Program-made: the position numbers and the translations under genes
Shown: positions 25,645 to 32,900 of the stretch, piece after piece
Position numbering within the stretch: position 1 is the stretch's first letter
How the letters are laid out: each line of letters opens with the position of its first letter
Source: Inquilinus limosus MP06
GTDB taxonomy: Bacteria > Pseudomonadota > Alphaproteobacteria > DSM-16000 > Inquilinaceae
Length of the DNA: 37,663 nt
NCBI RefSeq assembly: GCF_000767795.1
Contig: NZ_JANX01000005.1
Location: forward strand, 1-37,663
Direction of reading: 5' to 3'
Notes under the pieces: model-generated
Seen by the model: the letters and a program-made list of their open reading frames with translations, nothing else
Database searches by the model: none
What the model was told of the DNA's origin: nothing

Positions 25645-27975
25645 TCAGTTCCGCAGCGGCTTGCCGGTGGCCAGCATGTGCTCGACCCGGGCGATGGTGC
25701 CGGGGGCCCGGACCAGTTCGGTGAACGCCTCGCGCTCCAGCGCCAGCACGTCGTCCTCGGTCAGCGTTTCGGTGATGTCGGTGTCGCCGCCGGACAGGAC
25801 ATTGGCCAGCTTGTCGGAGACGACGACGTCATAGGGCGTCGCCTTGCCGGTGCGGGCCAAATCGGCCACCGCCAGGGCGAAGGCGGTCTTGGCGGTCGGG
25901 CCCGGCAGGCGGATCTCCTCGGCCGGTTTCGGCGGCTGGTAGCCTTCAGCCAGCGCCAGGGCGCGGGCCTTGGCGTCGGCCAGCAGCCGGTCGCGGTTCA
26001 TGGTGATACCGTCGGCCGGGCGCAGATACAGCAGCTCCTTCGCCTCGAAGGCCGATTTCGCCACCTTGGCGGTGCCGATGGTCTCGAACACCTGGCCCAG
26101 CGGCGGCATCGGCCCGCCCGGGCGCCTCGGCTGGCCATAGGCGCGCAGCAGCATCTCCTTGCAGCCGCCCCAGCCGGGGATCAGGCCGACGCCGACCTCG
26201 ACCAGGCCGCAATAGGTCTCGGCATGGGCCTGGATCGCGGCGGCGTGCAGCAGGATCTCGCAGCCGCCGCCCAGCGCCATGCCCGCGGGAGCGGCCACGG
26301 TCGGGAACGGCGCGAATTTCAGCGCCTTGTAGGCATCCTGGCCACCCTTCACCAGCGCCTCGATCTGCGGCCACAGGGCGATGTTGATGCCGAACAGGGC
26401 CAGGCCGAGATTGGCGCCGACCGAGAAGTTGGTGCCCTCGTTGTAGATCACCATCGCCTTGTGCTTGGACGCGGTGATGCGGATCGCCTCGGCCAGCAGC
26501 GCCATGGTCTGGTCGTCGAGGCTGTTCATCTTCGAGGTGAACTCGAAGCAGGTGACGCCGTCGCCGATGTCCCACAGCGCGGCGGAGCCATTCTTCGCGA
26601 TCGGCTTGGCGGTGCGCTTGATGTCGGCCAGCAGCAGCACGCCCTCCGGCCGCTTCACCTCGGCATAGTCGCCGCCGGTGGTGAGATACTGCAGCTTGCC
26701 GTCCTGGACCCGGTAGAAGCTGCGGCCCTGCGCCGCCTTCAGCAGCGCCGGCACCGGCTTGCCCTGACTCTCCAGCCAGCCGATCAGCCAGTCGGCGCCG
26801 ACCTGGTCGATCAGCTCGAACGGGCCGTAGCTCCAGTTGTAGCCGAGGCGCATCGCCTCATCGACCGCGACCACCGTGTCGGCGATCTGCGGCACCAGCC
26901 CGGCGGCATAGGACAGGGTCTGGCCCAGCACCCGGGCGGCGTATTGGCCGGTCCTGTCGTCGAAGGCGACCAGCGCCTTCAGCCCGCCGCGGCGCGCCTC
27001 TTCCACGGCCTCCAGCTTCGGCTTGTCCGACTTCGCCCAGGCGCCGGTCTTCAGGTCGACGCTCTCCTTCACACGGGCACCGTCGGCGGCCTTGCTGAGG
27101 CGGTAGAAGCCGCCCTTGCCCTTGCGGCCGGTGTAGCCCTCGGCGATCAGCTTTTCGATCGCCGGCTCGACCCGGTAGATCTCGCGATACCCGTCATCCT
27201 TGGGCAGGGTCGCCAGCAGGCTCTTGGCAATGTGCGGCATCAGGTCGAGCCCGACCAGGTCGATCAGGCCGAACACGCCGGTCTTGGGCACGCCCATCGG
27301 CCGGCCGACGACCGCATCCGCCTCCTCCACCGTCAGGCCGAGGTCGAAGGCGCCGTTGACCGCCGCCTGGATCCAGTAGGTGCCGATCCGGTTGGCAATG
27401 AAGCCGGGCGTGTCCTTGCAGTCGACCACGCCCTTGCCGAGGCGGAGATCGGCGAAGCTGCGGATGCCGGCGACGAGATCCGGATCGGTCTCCGGCCCGG
27501 TCACCAGCTCCAGCAGGCGCATATAGCGCGGCGGGTTGAAGAAATGGGTGATCAGGAAGCCGCGCCGGAACGCCTCGGACCGGCCCTCGGTCAGGATCGC
27601 CAGCGGGATGGTCGAGGTGTTGGAGGAGACGGCGGCGCCGGGCTTCATCACCCGCTCGATCCGGGCGTAGAGGTCCCGCTTGACCGCCGGATCCTCCAGC
27701 ACCGCCTCGACGATCCAGTCGCAGCCGGCCAGCTTGTCCAGGTCGTCCTCGGTGTTGCCGGGGGTGACCAGCCGCGCCGCCGACTTCGACATGAAGGGCG
27801 CCGGGTCGGCTTTGGCCATGCTCGCCAGCGCGCCCTCGGCCACGACGTTCCGGTTGGTCGCGCCCTTCGGCACGATGTCGAGCAGCAGCACCGGCACGCC
27901 GGCATTGGCGAAATGGGCGGCGATGCCGCTGCCCATCACGCCGGCGCCGATCACCGCGACTTGCTTGATGTCCAT
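25645..27975 (-). CDS. fadN: FadN-type 3-hydroxyacyl-CoA dehydrogenase/enoyl-CoA hydratase
   Basis: A 776-residue bifunctional beta-oxidation enzyme with the dehydrogenase first and the hydratase second, the reverse of FadB/FadJ. The NAD-binding loop is GAGVMGSG (10-17), followed by SSNTSTIP, THFFNPPRYMRLLE, and KDTPGFIANRIGTYW. The hydratase half has NFSVGANLGLAL and APAGMALGGGCEILL with its oxyanion hole, and GLIPGWGGCKEML. The C-terminus MLATGKPLRN matches the FadN end. The ATG at 27975 has GTGGGAGA upstream. That ribosome site lies in the short gap left between this gene and the foreign ATPase gene, so the insertion spared its translation signals. Confidence 0.93.
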   Translation of the reverse strand: MDIKQVAVIGAGVMGSGIAAHFANAGVPVLLLDIVPKGATNRNVVAEGALASMAKADPAPFMSKSAARLVTPGNTEDDLDKLAGCDWIVEAVLEDPAVKRDLYARIERVMKPGAAVSSNTSTIPLAILTEGRSEAFRRGFLITHFFNPPRYMRLLELVTGPETDPDLVAGIRSFADLRLGKGVVDCKDTPGFIANRIGTYWIQAAVNGAFDLGLTVEEADAVVGRPMGVPKTGVFGLIDLVGLDLMPHIAKSLLATLPKDDGYREIYRVEPAIEKLIAEGYTGRKGKGGFYRLSKAADGARVKESVDLKTGAWAKSDKPKLEAVEEARRGGLKALVAFDDRTGQYAARVLGQTLSYAAGLVPQIADTVVAVDEAMRLGYNWSYGPFELIDQVGADWLIGWLESQGKPVPALLKAAQGRSFYRVQDGKLQYLTTGGDYAEVKRPEGVLLLADIKRTAKPIAKNGSAALWDIGDGVTCFEFTSKMNSLDDQTMALLAEAIRITASKHKAMVIYNEGTNFSVGANLGLALFGINIALWPQIEALVKGGQDAYKALKFAPFPTVAAPAGMALGGGCEILLHAAAIQAHAETYCGLVEVGVGLIPGWGGCKEMLLRAYGQPRRPGGPMPPLGQVFETIGTAKVAKSAFEAKELLYLRPADGITMNRDRLLADAKARALALAEGYQPPKPAEEIRLPGPTAKTAFALAVADLARTGKATPYDVVVSDKLANVLSGGDTDITETLTEDDVLALEREAFTELVRAPGTIARVEHMLATGKPLRN

Positions 27976-27994
27976 GACCGATCTCCCACAAGAC

Positions 27995-29272
27995 CTACGC
28001 ACCAATCACACCTGCACCGGAAAGGTCAGACCATCTGAGATAGAATGCGAAGAAAGGATCAGAGATGTACAAAGTTCTCTCATCCTCCACCCAATCCAAA
28101 ACAGGCTCGGATCCTTCGCTCTTTTCCTTAGCAATCTTTGACATCTGAACAAGAACTCGACCAATTTCATGCGCTTGCGGAACGTTGTCTGACATAACCT
28201 CTCGCAATGCCGCCCTGATACTCTCGTATGTGAGTTCGGCCTCCGCCTCACAGTGCGCCAGTCCCTTCAGGACAGCGATATAGATGTCACCAACCGTGCC
28301 ATCCTTGAATTTTCGGCGGATCCTATCTGTTCTCTGCCGTGGACCACGCTTGAGATGATCAAAGGCTGGCTTCGCAGTAGATTGCGAAATTCTTTTAAAG
28401 AACTCCACAGGATTCGGAGGTCTCTTTATCGTCATCAACTTTGGCACTGTTTCATAGATCGAATTCTCCCTACATATTTGCTGACAAAACTCCTGCATCA
28501 GATGAGGGCTACCAAAGCTCTGCTTAACGAACTCTGAAACCCCCTCTTCTTCGAAAACAATGTTCAGAGGCGTTGATCCTCTAGAAGAAATTTCCGACAG
28601 ATCCTCTTTATTCCACAAAGGAATAGAAACTTGCTCAACTCGACCTGTCATTTCTTTTTCGCTTTTGACAACGTCAAAAGCCCGATGAGGAACCGCAATA
28701 AGAACAACCCGAAGCCCGTCAAATATCGGCCGCTTCAGAGCACGGACTATTCTTTGCTGAACCGAACGAGTTATATAATGAAAATCATCAATAACGAGAG
28801 GGATTTTGTTATCCAAAAGAGCTTTGATGGATGCAGTTTTCTGATCAAGGCTTATAGTTGAGCTCTTGCTGTTCGTTTGAGAAAAGCCACCACCGATGCC
28901 CAACTCCACGCCACCCTTGGCCAAAAGAGGTATAGACAATCCTCCCTTTGCCTTCCCATCCAGATCAAGTGATAGCTGGCGCCCCCTTCCCTCAGTTAGC
29001 GAAGTGGGGGCACCAAGCTCAGACACTACGCGCAGCCAAAAATCATCTTCGCTTTGAATTTCTCCACCACTAAGCCATATAGCACCCGTTGTCGGAAGAA
29101 TTCTCCGACACAAGACAGTCTTACCGCTCTTAGTCGGACCGGAGACCGACAAGACCTTGTATCCAAATTTCAAATAATCTCTGAGCACATATTCAAGTCG
29201 CAACTCCTCTCTCGCGACATATGTCAAGGTCGGCTGCCCACCGACAATAAAGACATCAGAAAGACTGGTCAT
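27995..29272 (-). CDS. AT-rich orphan STAND/archaeal-type P-loop ATPase inserted in the fad operon
   Basis: A 425-residue ATPase. A short N-terminal stretch (FIVGGQPTLTYVARE, 8-22) precedes Walker A GPTKSGKT (45-52) and Walker B PLVIDDFHYI (158-167). A sensor-like strand is VVLIAVPHR (189-197), and GSPHLMQEF (254-262) looks like the STAND GxP motif. The C-terminal part (about 325-415) looks like a winged helix ending in LYISDPFFAFYLRW, a signature of archaeal-type ATPases. A 25-residue Gly-rich segment (107-131) interrupts the core between the Walker motifs. No effector domain is visible. Four sampled 60-base rows are 40, 45, 37 and 43% GC, against 80% in a sampled fadA row, and TTA and AGA codons are frequent. 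It lies 37 bases after fadA and 19 before fadN on the same strand. The ribosome site before ATG 29272 is weak. Clearly acquired; a signalling or defence NTPase is an inference. Confidence 0.85.
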   Translation of the reverse strand: MTSLSDVFIVGGQPTLTYVAREELRLEYVLRDYLKFGYKVLSVSGPTKSGKTVLCRRILPTTGAIWLSGGEIQSEDDFWLRVVSELGAPTSLTEGRGRQLSLDLDGKAKGGLSIPLLAKGGVELGIGGGFSQTNSKSSTISLDQKTASIKALLDNKIPLVIDDFHYITRSVQQRIVRALKRPIFDGLRVVLIAVPHRAFDVVKSEKEMTGRVEQVSIPLWNKEDLSEISSRGSTPLNIVFEEEGVSEFVKQSFGSPHLMQEFCQQICRENSIYETVPKLMTIKRPPNPVEFFKRISQSTAKPAFDHLKRGPRQRTDRIRRKFKDGTVGDIYIAVLKGLAHCEAEAELTYESIRAALREVMSDNVPQAHEIGRVLVQMSKIAKEKSEGSEPVLDWVEDERTLYISDPFFAFYLRWSDLSGAGVIGA

Positions 29273-29309
29273 TCCAAGATCCGTGCAGCAGCATCAGAGT
29301 TCGGACAAC

Positions 29310-30449
29310 TTACACGGCCTCGAGCACCGTGGCGATGCCCTGGCCGCCGCCGATGCACATGGTGGCCAGCGCCAGCGCCTTGCCTTCGCGCTTCAGGATC
29401 GACGCGGCCTTGCCGGTGATCCGGGCGCCGGAGGCGCCGAGCGGGTGGCCCAGCGCGATGGCGCCGCCGTCGATGTTGGTCTTGTCCCAGTCGAGCTCGA
29501 GGTCGCGGCCGACCGCCAGCGCCTGGGCGGCGAAGGCCTCGTTCAGCTCGACCACGTCGATGTCCTTGAGCGACAGCCCGGCGCGCTGCAGCGCCTTGCG
29601 GGTGGCGCCGACCGGGCCGATGCCCATGATCTCCGGCGCGCAGCCCGACACCGCGATCGACCGGATCCGGGCCAGGATCGGCAGGCCCGCCGCCTTGGCG
29701 AAGGCCTCGCTGGTCACCAGCGTCGCCGAGGCGCCATCGGTCAGCGGGCTGGAGGTGCCCGCGGTCACCGTGCCGTTCTGGTCGAAGGCCGGCTTCAGCC
29801 CGGACAGGCCTTCCTGGCTGGTGTCGGGGCGGATGGTGCCGTCGCGCTCGACCGTGCCGTCCTTCGTGGCGATCGGCACGATCTCGGCGGCGAAGCGGTT
29901 CTCGGCCCAGGCCTTGGCGGCGCGCTGCTGCGAGCGGATGGCGAAGTCCTGCTGGCTTTCGCGGGTGATCTGGTACTTCACCGCCAGGTTCTCGGCGGTC
30001 ACGCCCATGTTGAAATAGGCCTGCGGCATCTCGGCCGCCAGCTTCGGGTTCGGCGCCGGGTTGAAGCCCATCATCGGCACCCGGGTCATGCTCTCGACCC
30101 CCGCGCACAGGAAGGCCTCGCCCGCGCCCAGCTGGATCGCCCCGGCCGCCTGGTGGATCGCCTGCATCGACGAGCCGCAGTAGCGGTTGACGGTGACGCC
30201 GCCGACCGATTGCGGCAGGCCGGCCAGGAACACGACCATGCGGGCCATGTTGAAGCCCTGCTCGCCCTCCGGGAAGGCACAGCCGAGGATCAGGTCCTCG
30301 ATCGCCTCCGGATCGACCCTGGTCTCGGCGACCAGCGCCTTGATCACGTCGGCGACCAGATCGTCCGGCCGCACCCGGCGCAGCTCCCCCTTGTTGGCGA
30401 AGTGATGCGGCGACCGCTTGAACCCGGCGATGACGACGCTCTTGTCCAT
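29310..30449 (-). CDS. fadA: Acetyl-CoA C-acyltransferase (3-ketoacyl-CoA thiolase)
   Basis: A 379-residue thiolase for the last step of beta-oxidation. The acyl-accepting Cys91 is in NRYCGSSMQAI, the active-site His335 is in ALGHPLGASGAR, and the second Cys365 is in MCIGGGQGI. VVELNEAFAAQALAV is also typical. In the ordinary arrangement it would be followed directly by fadN; here the AT-rich ATPase gene lies between them. The MerR regulator is upstream in the same direction with a 60-bp gap, suggesting merR-fadA-(ATPase)-fadN-fadE as one transcript. Confidence 0.94.
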   Translation of the reverse strand: MDKSVVIAGFKRSPHHFANKGELRRVRPDDLVADVIKALVAETRVDPEAIEDLILGCAFPEGEQGFNMARMVVFLAGLPQSVGGVTVNRYCGSSMQAIHQAAGAIQLGAGEAFLCAGVESMTRVPMMGFNPAPNPKLAAEMPQAYFNMGVTAENLAVKYQITRESQQDFAIRSQQRAAKAWAENRFAAEIVPIATKDGTVERDGTIRPDTSQEGLSGLKPAFDQNGTVTAGTSSPLTDGASATLVTSEAFAKAAGLPILARIRSIAVSGCAPEIMGIGPVGATRKALQRAGLSLKDIDVVELNEAFAAQALAVGRDLELDWDKTNIDGGAIALGHPLGASGARITGKAASILKREGKALALATMCIGGGQGIATVLEAV

Positions 30450-30509
30450 GGTGGTCTCAGGCTCCTCAGAGTTTCTTGTCGCGGGCCGCGCCCGCGGGTG
30501 GGCGGCGGC

Positions 30510-30935
30510 TCAGCCTTCCGGCAGCGCGCCTTCCCGCTTCAGAAAAGTGACGATCTCGTCCTCGATGCCCTTGAGGTCCTCGATCGTCTGCTGGACGTCG
30601 ACCAGCTGGGTCTCGAGGGCGGCGCGCCGCGCCCGGGCGCGGCCGAGGAAATAGGACATCTGCCCGACCTGGCCGTGGTCGCGGTCGTAGAGGTCGAGGA
30701 ATTCCTTGATCTCGGCCAGGGAGAAGCCGAGGCGCTTGCCGCGGCAGATCAGGGCGAGGCGCGCCCGGTCGCGATGGCTGTAGATGCGGGTCAGGCCGGC
30801 GCGCTCAGGCGACAGCAGGCCTTCATCCTCATAGAACCGGATGCTGCGGGGGGTGATGTCGAAGGCCGCGGCGAGATCGCCGATCGAGTAGCTGCGCTGC
30901 TCGGCTTCCGCCTTCTCCCGGATCTCCGCCTCCAT
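30510..30935 (-). CDS. MerR-family regulator (LiuR-like) of the fatty-acid cluster
   Basis: A 141-residue transcription factor. The MerR winged helix starts at about residue 16 (YSIGDLAAAFDITPRSIRFYEDEGLL, with the second part RIYSHRDRARLALI), followed by a dimerisation coiled coil (RARRAALETQLVDVQQTIEDLKG). There is no Cys cluster, so it senses something other than a metal. Related MerR proteins (LiuR type) control branched-chain amino acid and fatty acid catabolism. It is the first gene of the leftward block and has a palindromic site 34 bp upstream. The ATG at 30935 follows GGAGGCGAGG and is preferred to an ATG ten codons earlier. Confidence 0.85.
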   Translation of the reverse strand: MEAEIREKAEAEQRSYSIGDLAAAFDITPRSIRFYEDEGLLSPERAGLTRIYSHRDRARLALICRGKRLGFSLAEIKEFLDLYDRDHGQVGQMSYFLGRARARRAALETQLVDVQQTIEDLKGIEDEIVTFLKREGALPEG

Positions 30936-30969
30936 GGCGCCTCGCCTCCGACCGCGTTGCTGCATGCCG

Positions 30970-30985
30970 TTTACGTAAACGTAAA
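30970..30985. promoter_or_regulatory. TTTACGTAAACGTAAA operator upstream of the MerR gene
   Basis: A 16-base near-palindrome, 34 bp before the merR start. The ACGT-containing arms match the type of site known for LiuR-like MerR regulators of acyl-CoA catabolism in proteobacteria. It stands out as an AT-rich block in GC-rich DNA. It would control merR and the fad genes behind it, including the inserted ATPase. Confidence 0.6.
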
Positions 30986-31021
30986 GTAACGCAGCCGGAG
31001 GATCGGGTCAATCGAATGCAC

Positions 31022-32761
31022 TCACGTCCCGGTCCGCGCCGCCGCTTCCGTCGTGCCGGAGGCCGCGGCGGCCTTCGCCGCCTCCTCCTCCAGCACGGCC
31101 TTGCGCGACAGCTTGCCGATCAGGGTCTTCGGCAGCGGCGTGTCGCGGAACTCGACCTGCTTGGGCATCTCGATCGGCGACAGCTTGTCCTTGAGGAAGG
31201 CGACCAGCGCCTCGGCGGTCAGGCTCTGGCCCGGCCGCAGCTTGATATAGGCCTTCACCGTCTGGCCGCGATACGGGTCCGGCAGCCCGGCGACGATGCA
31301 TTCCTCCACCGCCGGATGCAGGTAGATCGCCTCCTCGACATTGCGCGGATAGACGTTGAAGCCGGAGCACAGGATCATGTCCTTGATCCGGTCGACGATG
31401 AAGGTGTAGCCGTCCTCGTCCATGGTGCCGACATCGCCGGTGTGCAGGCGGCCGTCGCGCAGCACCTCGGCCGTGTCCTCCGGCCGGTTCCAGTAGCCCT
31501 TCATCACCTGCGGACCGCGGATGCAGACCTCGCCGCGCTCGCCGGTCGGCACCACCGTGGTCCGGTCGTCCAACGACACGATCTCGATCACCGTCTGCGG
31601 CAGCGGGATGCCGATCGAGCCGGTCTTGTTGACGCCGAACAGCGGGTTGCAGGTGGCGATCGGCGAGCTTTCGGACAGGCCGTAGCCCTCGACCAGCTTG
31701 CAGCCGGTGGCCGCCTCGAAGGCGTGCTTGACCTCGACCGGCAGCGGCGCCCCGCCGGAGATGCAGCGCTTCAGCGACGACAGGTCGTACTTGCCGCGCT
31801 CCGGGAAGTTGGCGATCGCGGTGTAGATGGTGGGCACGGCCGGGAACAGGGTCGGCTTCTTGTCGTGGATCGTCTTCATGACGGTCTCGAGCTCGAAGCG
31901 CGGCAGCATGACGATCTCCGCCCCCGCCCAGATCGCCAGGTTCATCGCCACGGTCATGGCGAAGACGTGGAAGAAGGGCAGCACCGCCAGCATCCGGTCC
32001 TGGCCCGGGACCATGCCCTCGAACCAGCAGCCGGCCTGCACCGCGTTGGCGTAGAGGTTGAAATGGGTCAGCATCGCCCCCTTGGGCGTGCCGGTGGTGC
32101 CGCCGGTGTATTGCAGCACCGCCAGATCCTCTTCCGGCGCGATGGCGACCGGGGCGAAGCGCCCGTCATTGCGCACCAGGTCGCTCCAGCGCAGATGCCG
32201 CTCATCCTTCGGCGCCCTGGCGACCTCGCGCCGCTTGACGATCGGGAACAGCAGGTTCTTCGGGAAGGGCAGCACGCCCGCCATCGGGCAGACCAGGATC
32301 CGCTTCAGCGCGGTGCGGCCCAGGAGCGGCAGCAGCTTGTTGTGCAGCTGCGCCAGGTCCAGCGTCACCATCAGCTCGGTGCCGCTATCGTCGATGTTGG
32401 TGACCAGCTCGCGCTCGGCATAGAGCGGGTTGAAGTTCACCACCACGGCGCCGCATTTCAGCAGCGCGAAGTAGCAGATCACGAAATACGGGCAGTTCGG
32501 CAGGAACAGGCCGACCCGGCTGCCCTTGCCGATTCCGGCCGCCTGGAACCCCTTGGCCGCGCGGGCGACCAGGTCGCCGATCTGGCCATAGGTCAGGGTC
32601 TTGTCCATGAAGGTGGCGCAGGGGCGGTCGGCGAATTTCGCCACGGCGTCGTCGAGGATGGCGTAGAGAGGCCGGCGCTCGATCGGCTGGCTCCAGTCGA
32701 TCTTGGGCGGGTACAGCTTGGCCCAGGCATTCGGGCGGTCCGAGGCAAACGCCTCCGTCAT
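31022..32761 (-). CDS. fadD: Long-chain fatty acid-CoA ligase
   Basis: A 579-residue adenylate-forming enzyme that activates fatty acids to acyl-CoA for the beta-oxidation enzymes encoded downstream. The AMP-binding loop is YTGGTTGTPKGA (about 218-229). Next are the LPFFHVFAMT linker motif, GYGLSESSP (A5-like), GEVCIRGPQVMKGYWNRPE, TGDVGTMDEDGY, and the hinge KDMILCSGFNVYPRNVEE. The catalytic Lys is near the C-terminus (KTLIGKLSRK). Length and motifs fit FadD. GGGAGA precedes the ATG. It is followed by 36 bases and then the merR operator, so it is probably a separate transcription unit. Confidence 0.93.
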   Translation of the reverse strand: MTEAFASDRPNAWAKLYPPKIDWSQPIERRPLYAILDDAVAKFADRPCATFMDKTLTYGQIGDLVARAAKGFQAAGIGKGSRVGLFLPNCPYFVICYFALLKCGAVVVNFNPLYAERELVTNIDDSGTELMVTLDLAQLHNKLLPLLGRTALKRILVCPMAGVLPFPKNLLFPIVKRREVARAPKDERHLRWSDLVRNDGRFAPVAIAPEEDLAVLQYTGGTTGTPKGAMLTHFNLYANAVQAGCWFEGMVPGQDRMLAVLPFFHVFAMTVAMNLAIWAGAEIVMLPRFELETVMKTIHDKKPTLFPAVPTIYTAIANFPERGKYDLSSLKRCISGGAPLPVEVKHAFEAATGCKLVEGYGLSESSPIATCNPLFGVNKTGSIGIPLPQTVIEIVSLDDRTTVVPTGERGEVCIRGPQVMKGYWNRPEDTAEVLRDGRLHTGDVGTMDEDGYTFIVDRIKDMILCSGFNVYPRNVEEAIYLHPAVEECIVAGLPDPYRGQTVKAYIKLRPGQSLTAEALVAFLKDKLSPIEMPKQVEFRDTPLPKTLIGKLSRKAVLEEEAAKAAAASGTTEAAARTGT

Positions 32762-32842
32762 ATCGGTCTCCCTACGGACTTTCTCGGGCCGCAGCGCGGC
32801 CTTATCGCATGATGGTGCCGATCAGCGGAACCCGCCGCAAGG

Positions 32843-32871
32843 TTGAAGCGGAGCCGGGGCCGTGGTTTAAC
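32843..32871 (+). promoter_or_regulatory. Possible sigma-70 promoter for the ABC exporter
   Basis: TTGAAG and TTTAAC are 17 bases apart, about 30 bp before the TTG start at 32901. The region is shared with the divergent fadD promoter. Confidence 0.35.
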
Positions 32872-32900
32872 GGCGCGCCCGATACTGGATCCGGATCACC

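Noticed and set aside
25645-27975. Naming the bifunctional enzyme FadB or FadJ
   Set aside because: The domain order is dehydrogenase then hydratase, as in FadN, the opposite of FadB and FadJ.
24220-28038. A very long plus-strand open frame (over 1200 codons) opposite fadE and fadN
   Set aside because: It is the antisense of two well-identified genes; its product is Arg/Gly/His/Ala-rich low-complexity sequence typical of the reverse frame in GC-rich DNA.
27985-29309. Target-site duplication or att-type repeats at the ends of the AT-rich gene
   Set aside because: I compared the two boundaries and saw no direct repeat longer than a few bases, so I do not claim an insertion mechanism.
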